This document shows positions 14,101 to 29,100 of a stretch of 64,000 bases of DNA, piece by piece. The stretch's first letter is position 1. Every line of letters begins with the position of its first letter. The notes under the pieces were generated by a model. The model had not been told where the DNA came from. It saw nothing but the letters and a program-made list of their open reading frames with translations, and did not search any database. A program made the position numbers and the translations under genes. Source of the DNA: Steromphala cineraria (taxonomy: Eukaryota > Mollusca > Gastropoda > Trochida > Trochidae); the NCBI GenBank assembly GCA_916613615.1, contig OU744734.1, positions 33,116,301 through 33,180,300 on the forward strand, given 5' to 3'.

Positions 14101-17100
14101 GGTATAGAAGTCCTTCTCAACTACATCTGATATAAGGATAAAGAATGACAAATATAGGTATAGAAGTCCTCCTCAACTACATCTGATGTAAGAATAGAGA
14201 ATGACAAATATAGGTATAGAAGTCCTCCTCAACTACATCTGATGTAAGGATAAACAATGACAAATATAGGTATAGAAGTCCTCCTCAACTACATCTGATA
14301 TAAGAATAAAGAATGACAAAAATAGGTATAGAAGTCCTCCTCAACTACATCTGATGTAAGAATAAAGAATGACAAATATAGGTATAGAAGTCCTCTTCAA
14401 CTACACCTGATATAAGAATAAAGAATGACAAATATAGGTATAGAAGTCCTCCTCAACTACATCTGATATAAGAATAAAGAATGACAAATATAGGTATAGA
14501 AGTCCTCCTCAACTACATCTGATGTAAGAAAAAGAGAGCAAATATAGGTATAGAAGTCCTCCTCAACTACATCTGATGTAAGAATAAAGAATGACAAATA
14601 TAGGTATAGAAGTCCTCCTCAACTACATCTGATATAAGAATATACAGAGCAAATATAGGTATAGAAGTCCTCCTCAACTACATCTGATGTAAGAATAAAG
14701 AATGACAAATATAGGTATAGAAGTCCTCCTCAACTACATCTGATGTAAGAATAAAGATTGACAAATATAGGTATAGAAGTCCTCCTCAACTACATCTGAT
14801 GTAAGAATAAAGAATGACAGATATATGTATAGAAGTCCTCCTCAACTACATCTGATGTAAGGATAAAGAATGACAAATATAGGTATAGAAGTCCTCCTCA
14901 ACTACATCTGATATAAGAAAAAGAGAGCAAATATAGGTATAGAAGTCCTCCTCAACTACATCTGATATAAGAATATACAGAGCAAATATAGGTATAGAAG
15001 TCCTCCTCAACTACATCTGATGTAAGAATAAAGAATGACAAATATAGGTATAGAAGTCCTCCTCAACTACATCTGATATAAGAATGAAGAATGACAAATA
15101 TAGGTATAGAAGTCCTCCTCAACTACATCTGATGTAAGGATAAAGAATGACAAATATAGGTATAGAAGTCCTCCTAAACTACATCTGATATAAGAATAAA
15201 GAATGACAAATATAGGTATAGAAGTCCTCCTCAACTACATCTGATATAAGAATAAAGAATGACAAATATAGGTATAGAAGTCCTCCTCAACTACATCTGA
15301 TGTAAGAATAAAGAATGACAAATATAGGTATAGAAGTCCTCCTCAACTACATCTGATGTAAGAATAAAGAATGACAAATATAGGTATAGAAGTCCTCCTC
15401 AACTACATCTGATGTAAGAATAAAGAATGACAAATATAGGTATAGAAGTCCTCCTCAACTACATCTGATATAAGAATATACAGAGCAAATATAGGTATAG
15501 AAGTCCTCCTCAACTACATCTGATGTAAGGATAAAGAATGACAAATATAGGTATAGAAGTCCTCCTCAACTACATCTGATGTAAGAATAAAGAATGACAA
15601 ATATATGTATAGAAGTCCTCCTCAACTACATCTGATGTAAGAATAAAGAATGACAAATATAGGTATAGAAGTCCTCCTCAACTACATCTGATATAAGAAT
15701 AAAGAATGACAAATATAGGTATAGAAGTCCTCCTCAACTACATCTGATATAAGAATGAAGAATAACAAATATAGGTATAGAAGTCCTCCTCAACTACATC
15801 TGATGTAAGGATAAAGAATGACAAATATAGGTATAGAAGTCCTCCTCAACTACATCTGATATAAGAATAAAGAATGACAAATATAGGTATAGAAGTCCTC
15901 CTCAACTACATCTGATGTAAGAATAAAGAATGACAAATATAGGTATAGAAGTCCTCCTCAACTACATCTGATGTAAGAATAAAGAATGACAAATATATGT
16001 ATAGAAGTCCTCCTCAACTACATCTGATGTAAGAATAAAGAATGACAAATATAGGTATAGAAGTCCTCCTCAACTACATCTGATATAAGAATATACAGAG
16101 CAAATATAGGTATAGAAGTCCTCCTCAACTACATCTGATGTAAGAATAAAGAATGACAAATATAGGTATAGAAGTCCTCCTCAACTACATCTGATGTAAG
16201 AATAAAAAATGACAAATATAGGTATAGAAGTCCTCCTCAACTACATCTGATGTATGAATGAAGAATGACAAATATAGGTATAGAAGTCCTCCTCAACTAC
16301 ATCTGATGTAAGAATAAAGAATGACAAATATAGGTATAGAAGTCCTCCTCAACTACATCTGATGTAAGGATAAAGAATGACAAATATAGGTATAGAAGTC
16401 CTCCTCAACTACATCTGATGTAAGGATAAAGAGTGACAAATATAGATATAGAAGTCCTCCTCAACTACATATGATATAAGAATATACAGAGCAAATATAG
16501 GTATAGAAGTCCTCCTCAACTACATCTGATGTAAGAATAAAGAATGACAAATATAGGTATAGAAGTCCTCCTCAACTACATCTGATGTAAGAATAAAAAA
16601 TGACAAATATAGGTATAGAAGTCCTCCTCAACTACATCTGATGTATGAATGAAGAATGACAAATATAGGTATAGAAGTCCTCCTCAACTACATCTGATGT
16701 AAGAATAAAGAATGACAAATATAGGTATAGAAGTCCTCCTCAACTACATCTGATGTAAGAATAAAGAATGACAAATATATGTATAGAAGTCCTCCTCAAC
16801 TACAGCTGATGTAAGAATAAAGAATGACAAATATAGGTATAGAAGTCCTCCTCAACTACATCTGATATAAGAATATACAGAGCAAATATAGGTATAGAAG
16901 TCCTCCTCAACTACATCTGATGTAAGAATAAAGAATGACAAATATAGGTATAGAAGTCCTCCTCAACTACATCTGATATAAGAATATACAGAGCAAATAT
17001 AGGTATAGAAGTCCTCCTCAACTACATCTGATGTCAGGATAAAGAATGACAAATATAGGTATAGAAGTCCTCCTCAACTACATCTGATATAAGAATAAAG

Positions 17101-20100
17101 AATGACAAATATAGGTATAGAAGTCCTCCTCAACTACATCTGATGTAAGAATAGAGAATGCCAAATATAGGTATAGAAGTCCTCTTCAACTACATCTGAT
17201 GTAAGGATAAAGAATGACAAATATAGGTATAGAAGTCCTCCTCAACTACATCTGATGTAAGAATGAAGAATAACAAATATAGGTATAGAAGTCCTCCTCA
17301 ACTACATCTGATGTAAGGATAAAGAATGACAAATATAGGTATAGAAGTCCTCCTCAACTACATCTGATATAAGGATAAAGAATGACAAATATAGGTATAG
17401 AAGTCCTCCTCAACTACATCTGATATAAGAATAAAGAATGACAAATATAGGTATAGAAGTCCTCCTCAACTACATCTGATGTAAGAATAAAGAATGACAA
17501 ATATAGGTATAGAAGTCCTCCTCAACTACATCTGATGTAAGAATAAAGAATGACAAATATATGTATAGAAGTCCTCCTCAACTACATCTGATGTAAGAAT
17601 AAAGAATGACAAATATAGGTATAGAAGTCCTCCTCAACTACATCTGATATAAGAATAAAGATTGACAAATATAGGTATAGAAGTCCTCCTCAACTACATC
17701 TGATGTAAGAATAAAGAATGACAAATATAGGTATAGAAGTCCTCCTCAACTACATCTGATGTAAGGATAAAGAATGACAAATATAGGTATAGAAGTCCTC
17801 CTCATCTACATCTGATATAAGAATAAAGAATGACAAATATAGGTATAGAAGTCCTCCTCATCTACATCTGATATAAGAATAAAGAATGACAAATATAGGT
17901 ATAGAAGTCCTCCTCAACTACATCTGATATAAGAATAAAGAATGACAAATATAGGTATAGAAGTCCTCCTCAACTACATCTGATGTAAGGATAAAGAATG
18001 ACAAATATAGATATAGAAGTCCTCCTCAACTACATATGATATAAGAATATACAGAGCAAATATAGGTATAGAAGTCCTCCTCAACTACATCTGATGTAAG
18101 AATAAAGAATAACAAATATAGGTATAGAAGTCCTCCTCAACTACATCTGATGTAAGAATAAAGAATGACAAATATAGGTATAGAAGTCCTCCTCAACTAC
18201 ATCTGATGTAAGGATAAAGAATGACAAATATAGGTATAGAAGTCCTCCTCAACTACATCTGATGTAAGAATAAAGAATGACAAATATAGGTATAGAAGTC
18301 CTCCTCAACTACATCTGATGTAAGAATGAAGAATGACAAATATAGGTATAGAAGTCCTCCTCAACTACATCTGATGTAAGAATAAAGAATGACAAATATA
18401 GGTATAGAAGTCCTCCTCCACTACATCTGATGTAAGAATAAAGAATGACAAATATAGGTATAGAAGTCCTCCTCAACTACATCTGATGTAAGAATAAAGA
18501 ATGACAAATATAGGTATAGAAGTCCTCCTCAACTACATCTGATGTAAGAAAAAGAGAGCAAATATAGGTATAGAAGTCCTCCTCAACTACATCTGATATA
18601 AGAATATACAGAGCAAATATAGGTATAGAAGTCCTCCTCAACTACATCTGATGTAAGAAAAAAGAATGACAAATATAGGTATAGAAGTCCTCCTCAACTA
18701 CATCTGATGTAAGAATAAAGAATGACAAATATAGGTATAGAAGTCCTCCTCAACTACATCTGATGTAAGGATAAAGAATGACAAATATAGGTATAGAAGT
18801 CCTCCTCAACTACATCTGATGTAAGAAAAAGAGAGCAAATATAGGTATAGAAGCCCTCCTCAACTACATCTGATATAGGAATATACAGAGCAAATATAGG
18901 TATAGAAGTCCTCCTCAACTACATCTGATGTAAGAATAAAGAATGACAAATATAGGTATAGAAGTCCTCCTCAACTACATCTGATGTAAGAATAAAGAAT
19001 GACAAATATAGGTATAGAAGTCCTCCTCAACTACATCTGATATAAGAATAAAGAATGACAAATATAGGTATAGAAGTCCTCCTCAACTACATCTGATGTA
19101 AGAATGAAGAATGACAAATATAGGTATAGAAGTCCTCCTCAACTACATCTGATGTAAGAATAAAGAATGACAAATATAGGTATAGAAGTCCTCCTCCACT
19201 ACATCTGATGTAAGAATAAAGAATGACAAATATAGGTATAGAAGTCCTCCTCAACTACATCTGATGTAAGAAAAAAGAATGACAAATATAGGTATAGAAG
19301 TCCTCCTCAACTACATCTGATGTAAGGATAAAGAATGACAAATATAGGTATAGAAGTCCTCCTCAACTACATCTGATGTAAGAATAAAGAATGACAAATA
19401 TAGGTATAGAAGTCCTCCTCAACTACATCTGATGTAAGAAAAAGAGAGCAAATATAGGTATAGAAGTCCTCCTCAACTACATCTGATGTAAGAATAAAGA
19501 ATGACAAATATAGGTATAGAAGTCCTCCTCAACTACATCTGATGTAAGAATAAAGAATGACAAATATAGGTATAGAAGTCCTCCTCAACTACATCTGATG
19601 TAAGAAAAAGAGAGCAAATATAGGTATAGAAGTCCTCCTCAACTACATCTGATATAAGAATATACAGAGCAAATATAGGTATAGAAGTCCTCCTCAACTA
19701 CATCTGATGTAAGAATAAAGAATGACAAATATAGGTATAGAAGTCCTCCTCAACTACATCTGATGTAAGAATAAAGAATGACAAATATAGGTATAGAAGT
19801 CCTCCTCAACTACATCTGATGTAAGGATAAAGAATGACAAATATAGGTATAGAAGTCCTCCTCAACTACATCTGATGTAAGAAAAAGAGAGCAAATATAG
19901 GTATAGAAGTCCTCCTCAACTACATCTGATATAGGAATAAACAGAGCAAATATAGGTATAGAAGTCCTCCTCAACTACATCTGATGTAAGAATAAAGAAT
20001 GACAAATATAGGTATAGAAGTCCTCCTCAACTACATCTGATGTAAGAATAAAGAATGACAAATATAGGTATAGAAGTCCTCCTCAACTACATCTGATATA

Positions 20101-23100
20101 AGAATAAAGAATGACAAATATAGGTATAGAAGTCCTCCTCAACTACATCTGATGTAAGAATGAAGAATGACAAATATAGGTATAGAAGTCCTCCTCAACT
20201 ACATCTGATGTAAGAATAAAGAATGACAAATATAGGTATAGAAGTCCTCCTCCACTACATCTGATGTAAGAATAAAGAATGACAAATATAGGTATAGAAG
20301 TCCTCCTCAACTACATCTGATGTAAGAATAAAGAATGACAAATATAGGTATAGAAGTCCTCCTCAACTACATCTGATGTAAGAAAAAGAGAGCAAATATA
20401 GGTATAGAAGTCCTCCTCAACTACATCTGATATAAGAATATACAGAGGAAATATAGGTATAGAAGTCCTCCTCAACTACATCTGATGTAAGAATAAAGAA
20501 TGACAAATATAGGTATAGAAGTCCTCCTCAACTACATCTGATGTAAGAATAAAGAATGACAAATATAGGTATAGAAGTCCTCCTCAACTACATCTGATGT
20601 AAGGATAAAGAATGACAAATATAGGTATAGAAGTCCTCCTCAACTACATCTGATGTAAGGATAAAGAATGACAAATATAGGTATAGAAATCCTCCTCAAC
20701 TACATCTGATATAAGAAAAAGAGAGCAAATATAGGTATAGAAGTCCTCCTCAACTACATCTGATATAAGAATATACAGAGCAAATATAGGTATAGAAGTC
20801 CTCCTCAACTACATCTGATGTAAGAATAAAGAATGACAAATATAGGTATAGAAGTCCTCCTCAACTACATCTGATGTAAGAATAAAGAATGACAAATATA
20901 GGTATAGAAGTCCTCCTCAACTACATCTGATGTAAGAATAAAGAATGACAAATATAGGTAAAGAAGTCCTCCTCAACTACATCTGATGTAAGGATAAAGA
21001 ATGACAAATATAGGTATAGAAGTCCTCCTCAACTACATCTGATGTAAGAATAAAGAATGACAAATATAGGTATAGAAGTCCTCCTCAACTACATCTGATG
21101 TAAGGATAAAGAATGACAAATATAGGTATAGAAGCCCTCCTCAACTACATCTGATATAAGAATAAAGAGAGCAAATATAGGTATAGATGTCCTTCCAACT
21201 ACATATGATGTAAGAATAAAGAATGAAAAATATAGGTATAGAAGTCCTCTTCAACTACACCTGATGTAAGAATAAAGAATGACATATATAGGTATAGAAG
21301 TCCTCCTCAACTACATCTGATGTAAGAATAAAGATTGACAAATATAGGTATAGAAGTCCTCCTCAACTACATCTGATATAAGAATAAAGAATGACAAATA
21401 TAGGTATAGAAGTCCTCCTCAACTACATCTGATGTAAGAATAAAGAATGACAAATATAGGTATAGAAGTCCTCCTCAACTACATCTGATATAAGGATAAA
21501 GAATGACAAATATAGGTATAGAAGTCCTCCTCAACTACATCTGACATAAGAATGAAGAATGACAAATATAGGTATAGAAGTCCTCCTCAACTACATCTGA
21601 TGTAAGGATAAACAATGACAAATATAGGTATAGAAGTCCTCCTCAACTACATCTGATATAAGAATAAAGAATGACAAATATAGGTATAGAAGTCCTCCTC
21701 AACTACATCTGATGTAAGAATAAAGAATGACAAATATAGGTATAGAAGTCCTCCTCAACTACATCTGATGTAAGAATAAAGAATGACAAATATAGGTATA
21801 GAAGTCCTCCTCAACTACATCTGATATAAGAATAAAGAATGACAGATATAGGTATAGAAGTCCTCCTCAACTACATCTGATTTAAGGATAAAGAATGACA
21901 AATATAGGTATAGAAGTCCTCCTCAACTACATCTGATATAAGAAAAAGAGAGCAAATATAGGTGTAGAAGTCCTCCTCAACTACATCTGATATAAGAATA
22001 TACAGAGCAAATATAGGTATAGAAGTCCTCCTCAACTACATCTGATGTAAGAATAAAGAATGACAAATATAGGTATAGAAGTCCTCCTCAACTACATCTG
22101 ATGTAAGAATAAAGAATGACAAATATAGGTATAGAAGTCCTCCTCAACTACATCTGATGTAAGGATAAAGAATGACAAATATAGGTATAGAAGTCCTCCT
22201 CAACTACATCTGATGTAAGAAAAAGAGAGCAAATATAGGTATAGAAGTCCTCCTCAACTACATCTGATATAGGAATAAACAGAGCAAATATAGGTATAGA
22301 AGTCCTCCTCAACTACATCTGATGTAAGAATAAAGAATGACAAATATAGGTATAGAAGTCCTCCTCAACTACATCTGATGTAAGAATAAAGAATGACAAA
22401 TATAGGTATAGAAGTCCTCCTCAACTACATCTGATATAAGAATAAAGAATGACAAATATAGGTATAGAAGTCCTCCTCAACTACATCTGATGTAAGAATG
22501 AAGAATGACAAATATAGGTATAGAAGTCCTCCTCAACTACATCTGATGTAAGAATAAAGAATGACAAATATAGGTATAGAAGTCCTCCTCCACTACATCT
22601 GATGTAAGAATAAAGAATGACAAATATAGGTATAGAAGTCCTCCTCAACTACATCTGATGTAAGAATAAAGAATGACAAATATAGGTATAGAAGTCCTCC
22701 TCAACTACATCTGATGTAAGAAAAAGAGAGCAAATATAGGTATAGAAGTCCTCCTCAACTACATCTGATATAAGAATAAAGAATGACAAATATAGGTATA
22801 GAAGTCCTCCTCAACTACATCTGATGTAAGAATAAAGAATGACAAATATAGGTATAGAAGTCCTCCTCAACTACATCTGATGTAAGAATAAAGAATGACA
22901 AATATAGGTATAGAAGTCCTCCTCAACTACATCTGATGTAAGGATAAAGAACGACAAATATAGGTATAGAAGTCCTCCTCAACTACATCTGATGTAAGGA
23001 TAAAGAATGACAAATATAGGTATAGAAATCCTCCTCAACTACATCCGATGAAAGGATAAAGAATGACAAATATAGGTATAGAAGTCCTCCTCAACTACAT

Positions 23101-26100
23101 CTGATGTAAGAAAAAGAGAGCAAATATAGGTATAGAAGTCCTCCTCAACTACATCTGATATAAGAATATACAGAGCAAATATAGGTATAGAAGTCCTCCT
23201 CAACTACATCTGATGTAAGAATAAAGAATGACAAATATAGGTATAGAAGTCCTCCTCAACTACATCTGATGTAAGAATAAAGAATGACAAATATAGGTAT
23301 AGAAGTCCTCCTCAACTACATCTGATGTAAGAATAAAGAATGACAAATATAGGTAAAGAAGTCCTCCTCAACTACATCTGATGTAAGGATAAAGAGAGCA
23401 AATATAGGTATAGATGTCCTTCCAACTACATCTGATGTAAGAATAAAGAATGAAAAATATAGGTATAGAAGTCCTCTTCAACTACACCTGATGTAAGAAT
23501 AAAGAATGACATATATAGGTATAGAAGTCCTCCTCAACTACATCTGATGTAAGAATAAAGATTGACAAATATAGGTATAGAAGTCCTCCTCAACTACATC
23601 TGATATAAGAATAAAGAATGACAAATATAGGTATAGAAGTCCTCCTCAACTACATCTGATGTAAGAATAAAGAATGACAAATATAGGTATAGAAGTCCTC
23701 CTCAACTACATCTGATATAAGGATAAAGAATGACAAATATAGGTATAGAAGTCCTCCTCAACTACATCTGATATAAGAATGAAGAATGACAAATATAGGT
23801 ATAGAAGTCCTCCTCAACTACATCTGATGTAAGGATAAACAATGACAAATATAGGTATAGAAGTCCTCCTCAACTACATCTGATATAAGAATAAAGAATG
23901 ACAAATATAGGTATAGAAGTCCTCCTCAACTACATCTGATGTAAGAATAAAGAATGACAAATATAGGTATAGAAGTCCTCCTCAACTACATCTGATGTAA
24001 GAATAAAGAATGACAAATATAGGTATAGAAGTCCTCCTCAACTACATCTGATGTACGAATAAAGAATGACAAATATAGGTATAGAAGTCCTCCTCAACTA
24101 CATCTGATGTAAGAATAAAGAATGACAAATATAGGTATAGAAGTCCTCCTCAACTACATCTGATGTAAGAATAAAGAATGACAAATATAGGTATAGAAGT
24201 CCTCCTCAACTACATCTGATGTAAGAATAAAGAATGACAGATATATGTATAGAAGTCCTCCTCAACTACATCTGATGTAAGGATAAAGAATGACAAATAT
24301 AGGTATAGAAGTCCTCCTCAACTACATCTGATATAAGAAAAAGAGAGCAAATATAGGTATAGAAGTCCTCCTCAACTACATCTGATATAAGAATATACAG
24401 AGCAAATATAGGTATAGAAGTCCTCCTCAACTACATCTGATGTAAGAATAAAGAATGACAAATATAGGTATAGAAGTCCTCCTCAACTACATCTGATGTA
24501 AGAATGAAGAATGACAAATATAGGTATAGAAGTCCTCCTCAACTACATCTGATATAAGGATAAAGAATGACAAATATAGGTATAGAAGTCCTCCTCAACT
24601 ACATCTGATGTAAGAATAAAGAATGACAAATATAGGTATAGAAGTCCTCCTCAACTACATCTGATGTAAGGATAAAGAATGACAAATATAGGTATAGAAA
24701 TCCTCCTCAACTACATCCGATGTAAGGATAAAGAATGACAAATATAGGTATAGAAGTCCTCCTCAACTACATCTGATATAAGAAAAAGAGAGCAAATATA
24801 GGTATAGAAGTCCTCCTCAACTATATCTGATATAAGAATATACAGAGCAAATATAGGTATAGAAGTCCTCCTCAACTACATCTGATATAAGAATAAAGAA
24901 TGACAAATATAGGTATAGAAGTCCTCCTCAACTACATCTGATGTAAGAATAAAGAATGACAAATATAGGTATAGAAGTCCTCCTCAACTACATCTGATGT
25001 AAGAATAAAGAATGACAAATATAGGTATAGAAGTCCTCCTCAACTACATCTGATGTAAGAATAAAGAATGACAAATATATGTATAGAAGTCCTCCTCAAC
25101 TACATCTGATGTAAGAATAAAGAATGACAAATATAGGTATAGAAGTCCTCCTCAACTACATCTGATATAAGAATAAAGAATGACAAATATAGGTATAGAA
25201 GTCCTCCTCAACTACATCTGATGTAAGAATAAAGAATGACAAATACAGGTATAGAAGTCCTCCTCAACTACATCTGATGTAAGGATAAAGAATGACAAAT
25301 ATAGGTATAGAAGTCCTCCTCAACTACATCTGATGTAAGAATAAAGAATGACAAATATAGGTATAGAAGTCCTCCTCAACTACATCTGATGTAAGGATAA
25401 AGAATGACAAATATAGGTATAGAAGTCCTCCTCAACTACATCTGATGTCAGAAAAAGAGAGCAAATATAGGTATAGAAGTCCTCCTCAACTACATCTGAT
25501 ATAAGAATATACAGAGCAAATATAGGTATAGAAGTCCTCCTCAACTACATCTGATGTAAGAATAAGGAATGACAAATATAGGTATAGAAGTCCTCCTCAA
25601 CTACATCTGATGTAAGGATAAAGAATGACAAATATAGGTATAGAAGTCCTCCTCAACTACATCTGATGTAAGAATAAAGAATGACAAATATAGGTATAGA
25701 AGTCCTCCTCAACTACATCTGATGTAAGAATAAAGAATGACAAATATAGGTATAGAAGTCCTCCTCAACTACATCTGATGTAAGAATAAAGAATGACAAA
25801 TATAGGTATAGAAGTCCTCCTCAACTACATCTGATAAAAGAATAAAGAATGACAAATATAGGTATAGAAGTCCTCCTCAACTACATCTGATGTAAGAATA
25901 AAGAATGACAAATATAGGTATAGAAGTCCTCCTCAACTACATCTGATGTAAGGATAAACAATGACAAATATAGGTATAGAAGTCCTCCTCAACTACATCT
26001 GATGTAAGAATAAAGAATGACAAATATAGGTATAGAAGTCCTCCTCAACTACATCTGATGTAAGAAAAAGAGAGCAAATATAGGTATAGATGTCCTTCCA

Positions 26101-29100
26101 ACTACATCTGATGTAAGAATAAAGAATGAAAAATATAGGTATAGAAGTCCTCCTCAACTACATCTGATGTAAGGATAAAGAATGACAAATATAGGTATAG
26201 AAGTCCTCCTCATCTACATCTGATATAAGAATAAAGAATGACAAATATAGGTATAGAAGTCCTCCTCAACTACATCTGATATAAGAATATACAGAGGAAA
26301 TATAGGTATAGAAGTCCTCCTCAACTACATCTGATGTAAGAATAAAGAATGACAAATATAGGTATAGAAGTCCTCCTCAACTACATCTGATGTAAGAATA
26401 AAGAATGACAAATATAGGTATAGAAGTCCTCCTCAACTACATCTGATGTAAGGATAAAGAATGACAAATATAGGTATAGAAGTCCTCCTCAACTACATCT
26501 GATGTAAGGATAAAGAATGACAAATATAGGTATAGAAATCCTCCTCAACTACATCCGATGAAAGGATAAAGAATGACAAATATAGGTATAGAAGTCCTCC
26601 TCAACTACATCTGATATAAGAAAAAGAGAGCAAATATAGGTATAGAAGTCCTCCTCAACTACATCTGATATAAGAATATACAGAGCAAATATAGGTATAG
26701 AAGTCCTCCTCAACTACATCTGATGTAAGAATAAAGAATGACAAATATAGGTATAGAAGTCCTCCTCAACTACATCTGATGTAAGAATAAAGAATGACAA
26801 ATATAGGTATAGAAGTCCTCCTCAACTACATCTGATGTAAGAATAAAGAATGACAAATATAGGTAAAGAAGTCCTCCTCAACTACATCTGATGTAAGGAT
26901 AAAGAGAGCAAATATAGGTATAGATGTCCTTCCAACTACATCTGATGTAAGAATAAAGAATGAAAAATATAGGTATAGAAGTCCTCTTCAACTACACCTG
27001 ATGTAAGAATAAAGAATGACATATATAGGTATAGAAGTCCTCCTCAACTACATCTGATGTAAGAATAAAGATTGACAAATATAGGTATAGAAGTCCTCAA
27101 CTACATCTGATATAAGAATAAAGAATGACAAATATAGGTATAGAAGTCCTCCTCAACTACATCTGATGTAAGAATAAAGAATGACAAATATAGGTATAGA
27201 AGTCCTCCTCAACTACATCTGATATAAGGATAAAGAATGACAAATATAGGTATAGAAGTCCTCCTCAACTACATCTGATATAAGAATGAAGAATGACAAA
27301 TATAGGTATAGAAGTCCTCCTCAACTACATCTGATGTAAGGATAAACAATGACAAATATAGGTATAGAAGTCCTCCTCAACTACATCTGATATAAGAATA
27401 AAGAATGACAAATATAGGTATAGAAGTCCTCCTCAACTACATCTGATGTAAGAATAAAGAATGACAAATATAGGTATAGAAGTCCTCCTCAACTACATCT
27501 GATGTAAGAATAAAGAATGACAGATATATGTATAGAAGTCCTCCTCAACTACATCTGATGTAAGGATAAAGAATGACAAATATAGGTATAGAAGTCCTCC
27601 TCAACTACATCTGATATAAGAAAAAGAGAGCAAATATAGGTATAGAAGTCCTCCTCAACTACATCTGATATAAGAATATACAGAGCAAATATAGGTATAG
27701 AAGTCCTCCTCAACTACATCTGATGTAAGAATAAAGAATGACAAATATAGGTATAGAAGTCCTCCTCAACTACATCTGATGTAAGGATAAAGAATGACAA
27801 ATATAGGTATAGAAGTCCTCCTCAACTACATCTGATGTAAGAATAAAGAATGACAAATATAGGTATAGAAGTCCTCCTCAACTACATCTGATGTAAGGAT
27901 AAAGAATGACAAATATAGGTATAGAAATCCTCCTCAACTACATCCGATGTAAGGATAAAGAATGACAAATATAGGTATAGAAGTCCTCCTCAACTACATC
28001 TGACATAAGAAAAAGAGAGCAAATATAGGTATAGAAGTCCTCCTCAACTATATCTGATATAAGAATATACAGAGCAAATATAGGTATAGAAGTCCTCCTC
28101 AACTACATCTGATGTAAGAATAAAGAATGACAAATATAGGTATAGAAGTCCTCCTCAACTACATCTGATGTAAGAATAAAGAATGACAAATATAGGTATA
28201 GAAGTCCTCCTCAACTACATCTGATGTAAGAATAAAGAATGACAAATATAGGTATAGAAGTCCTCTGCAACTACATCTGATGTAAGGATAAAGAGAGCAA
28301 ATATAGGTATAGATGTCCTTCCAACTACATCTGATGTAAGAATAAAGAATGAAAAATATAGGTATAGAAGTCCTCTTCAACTACACCTGATGTAAGAATA
28401 AAGAATGACATATATAGGTATAGAAGTCCTCCTCAACTACATCTGATGTAAGAATAAAGATTGACAAATATAGGTATAGAAGTCCTCCTCAACTACATCT
28501 GATGTAAGGATAAAGCATGACAAATATAGGTATAGAAGTCCTCCTCAACTACATCTGATGTAAGAAAAAGAGAGCAAACATAGGTATAGAAGTCCTCCTC
28601 AACTACATCTGATATAAGAATGAAGAATGACAAATATAGGTATAGAAGTCCTCCTCAACTACATCTGATGTAAGAATAAAGAATGACAAATATAGGTATA
28701 GAAGTCCTCCTCAACTACATCTGATGTAAGAATAAAGAATGACAAATATAGGTATAGAAGTCCTCCTCAACTACATCTGATATAAGAATGAAGAATGACA
28801 AATATAGGTATAGAAGTCCTCCTCAACTACATCTGATATAAGAATAAAGAATGACAAATATAGGTATAGAAGTCCTCCTCAACTACATCTGATGTAAGAA
28901 TGAAGAATGACAAATATAGGTATAGAAGTCCTCCTCAACTACATCTGATGTAAGAATAAAGAATGACAAATATAGGTATAGAAGTCCTCCTCCACTACAT
29001 CTGATGTAAGAATAAAGAATGACAAATATAGGTATAGAAGTCCTCCTCAACTACATCTGATGTAAGAATAAAGAATGACAAATATAGGTATAGAAGTCCT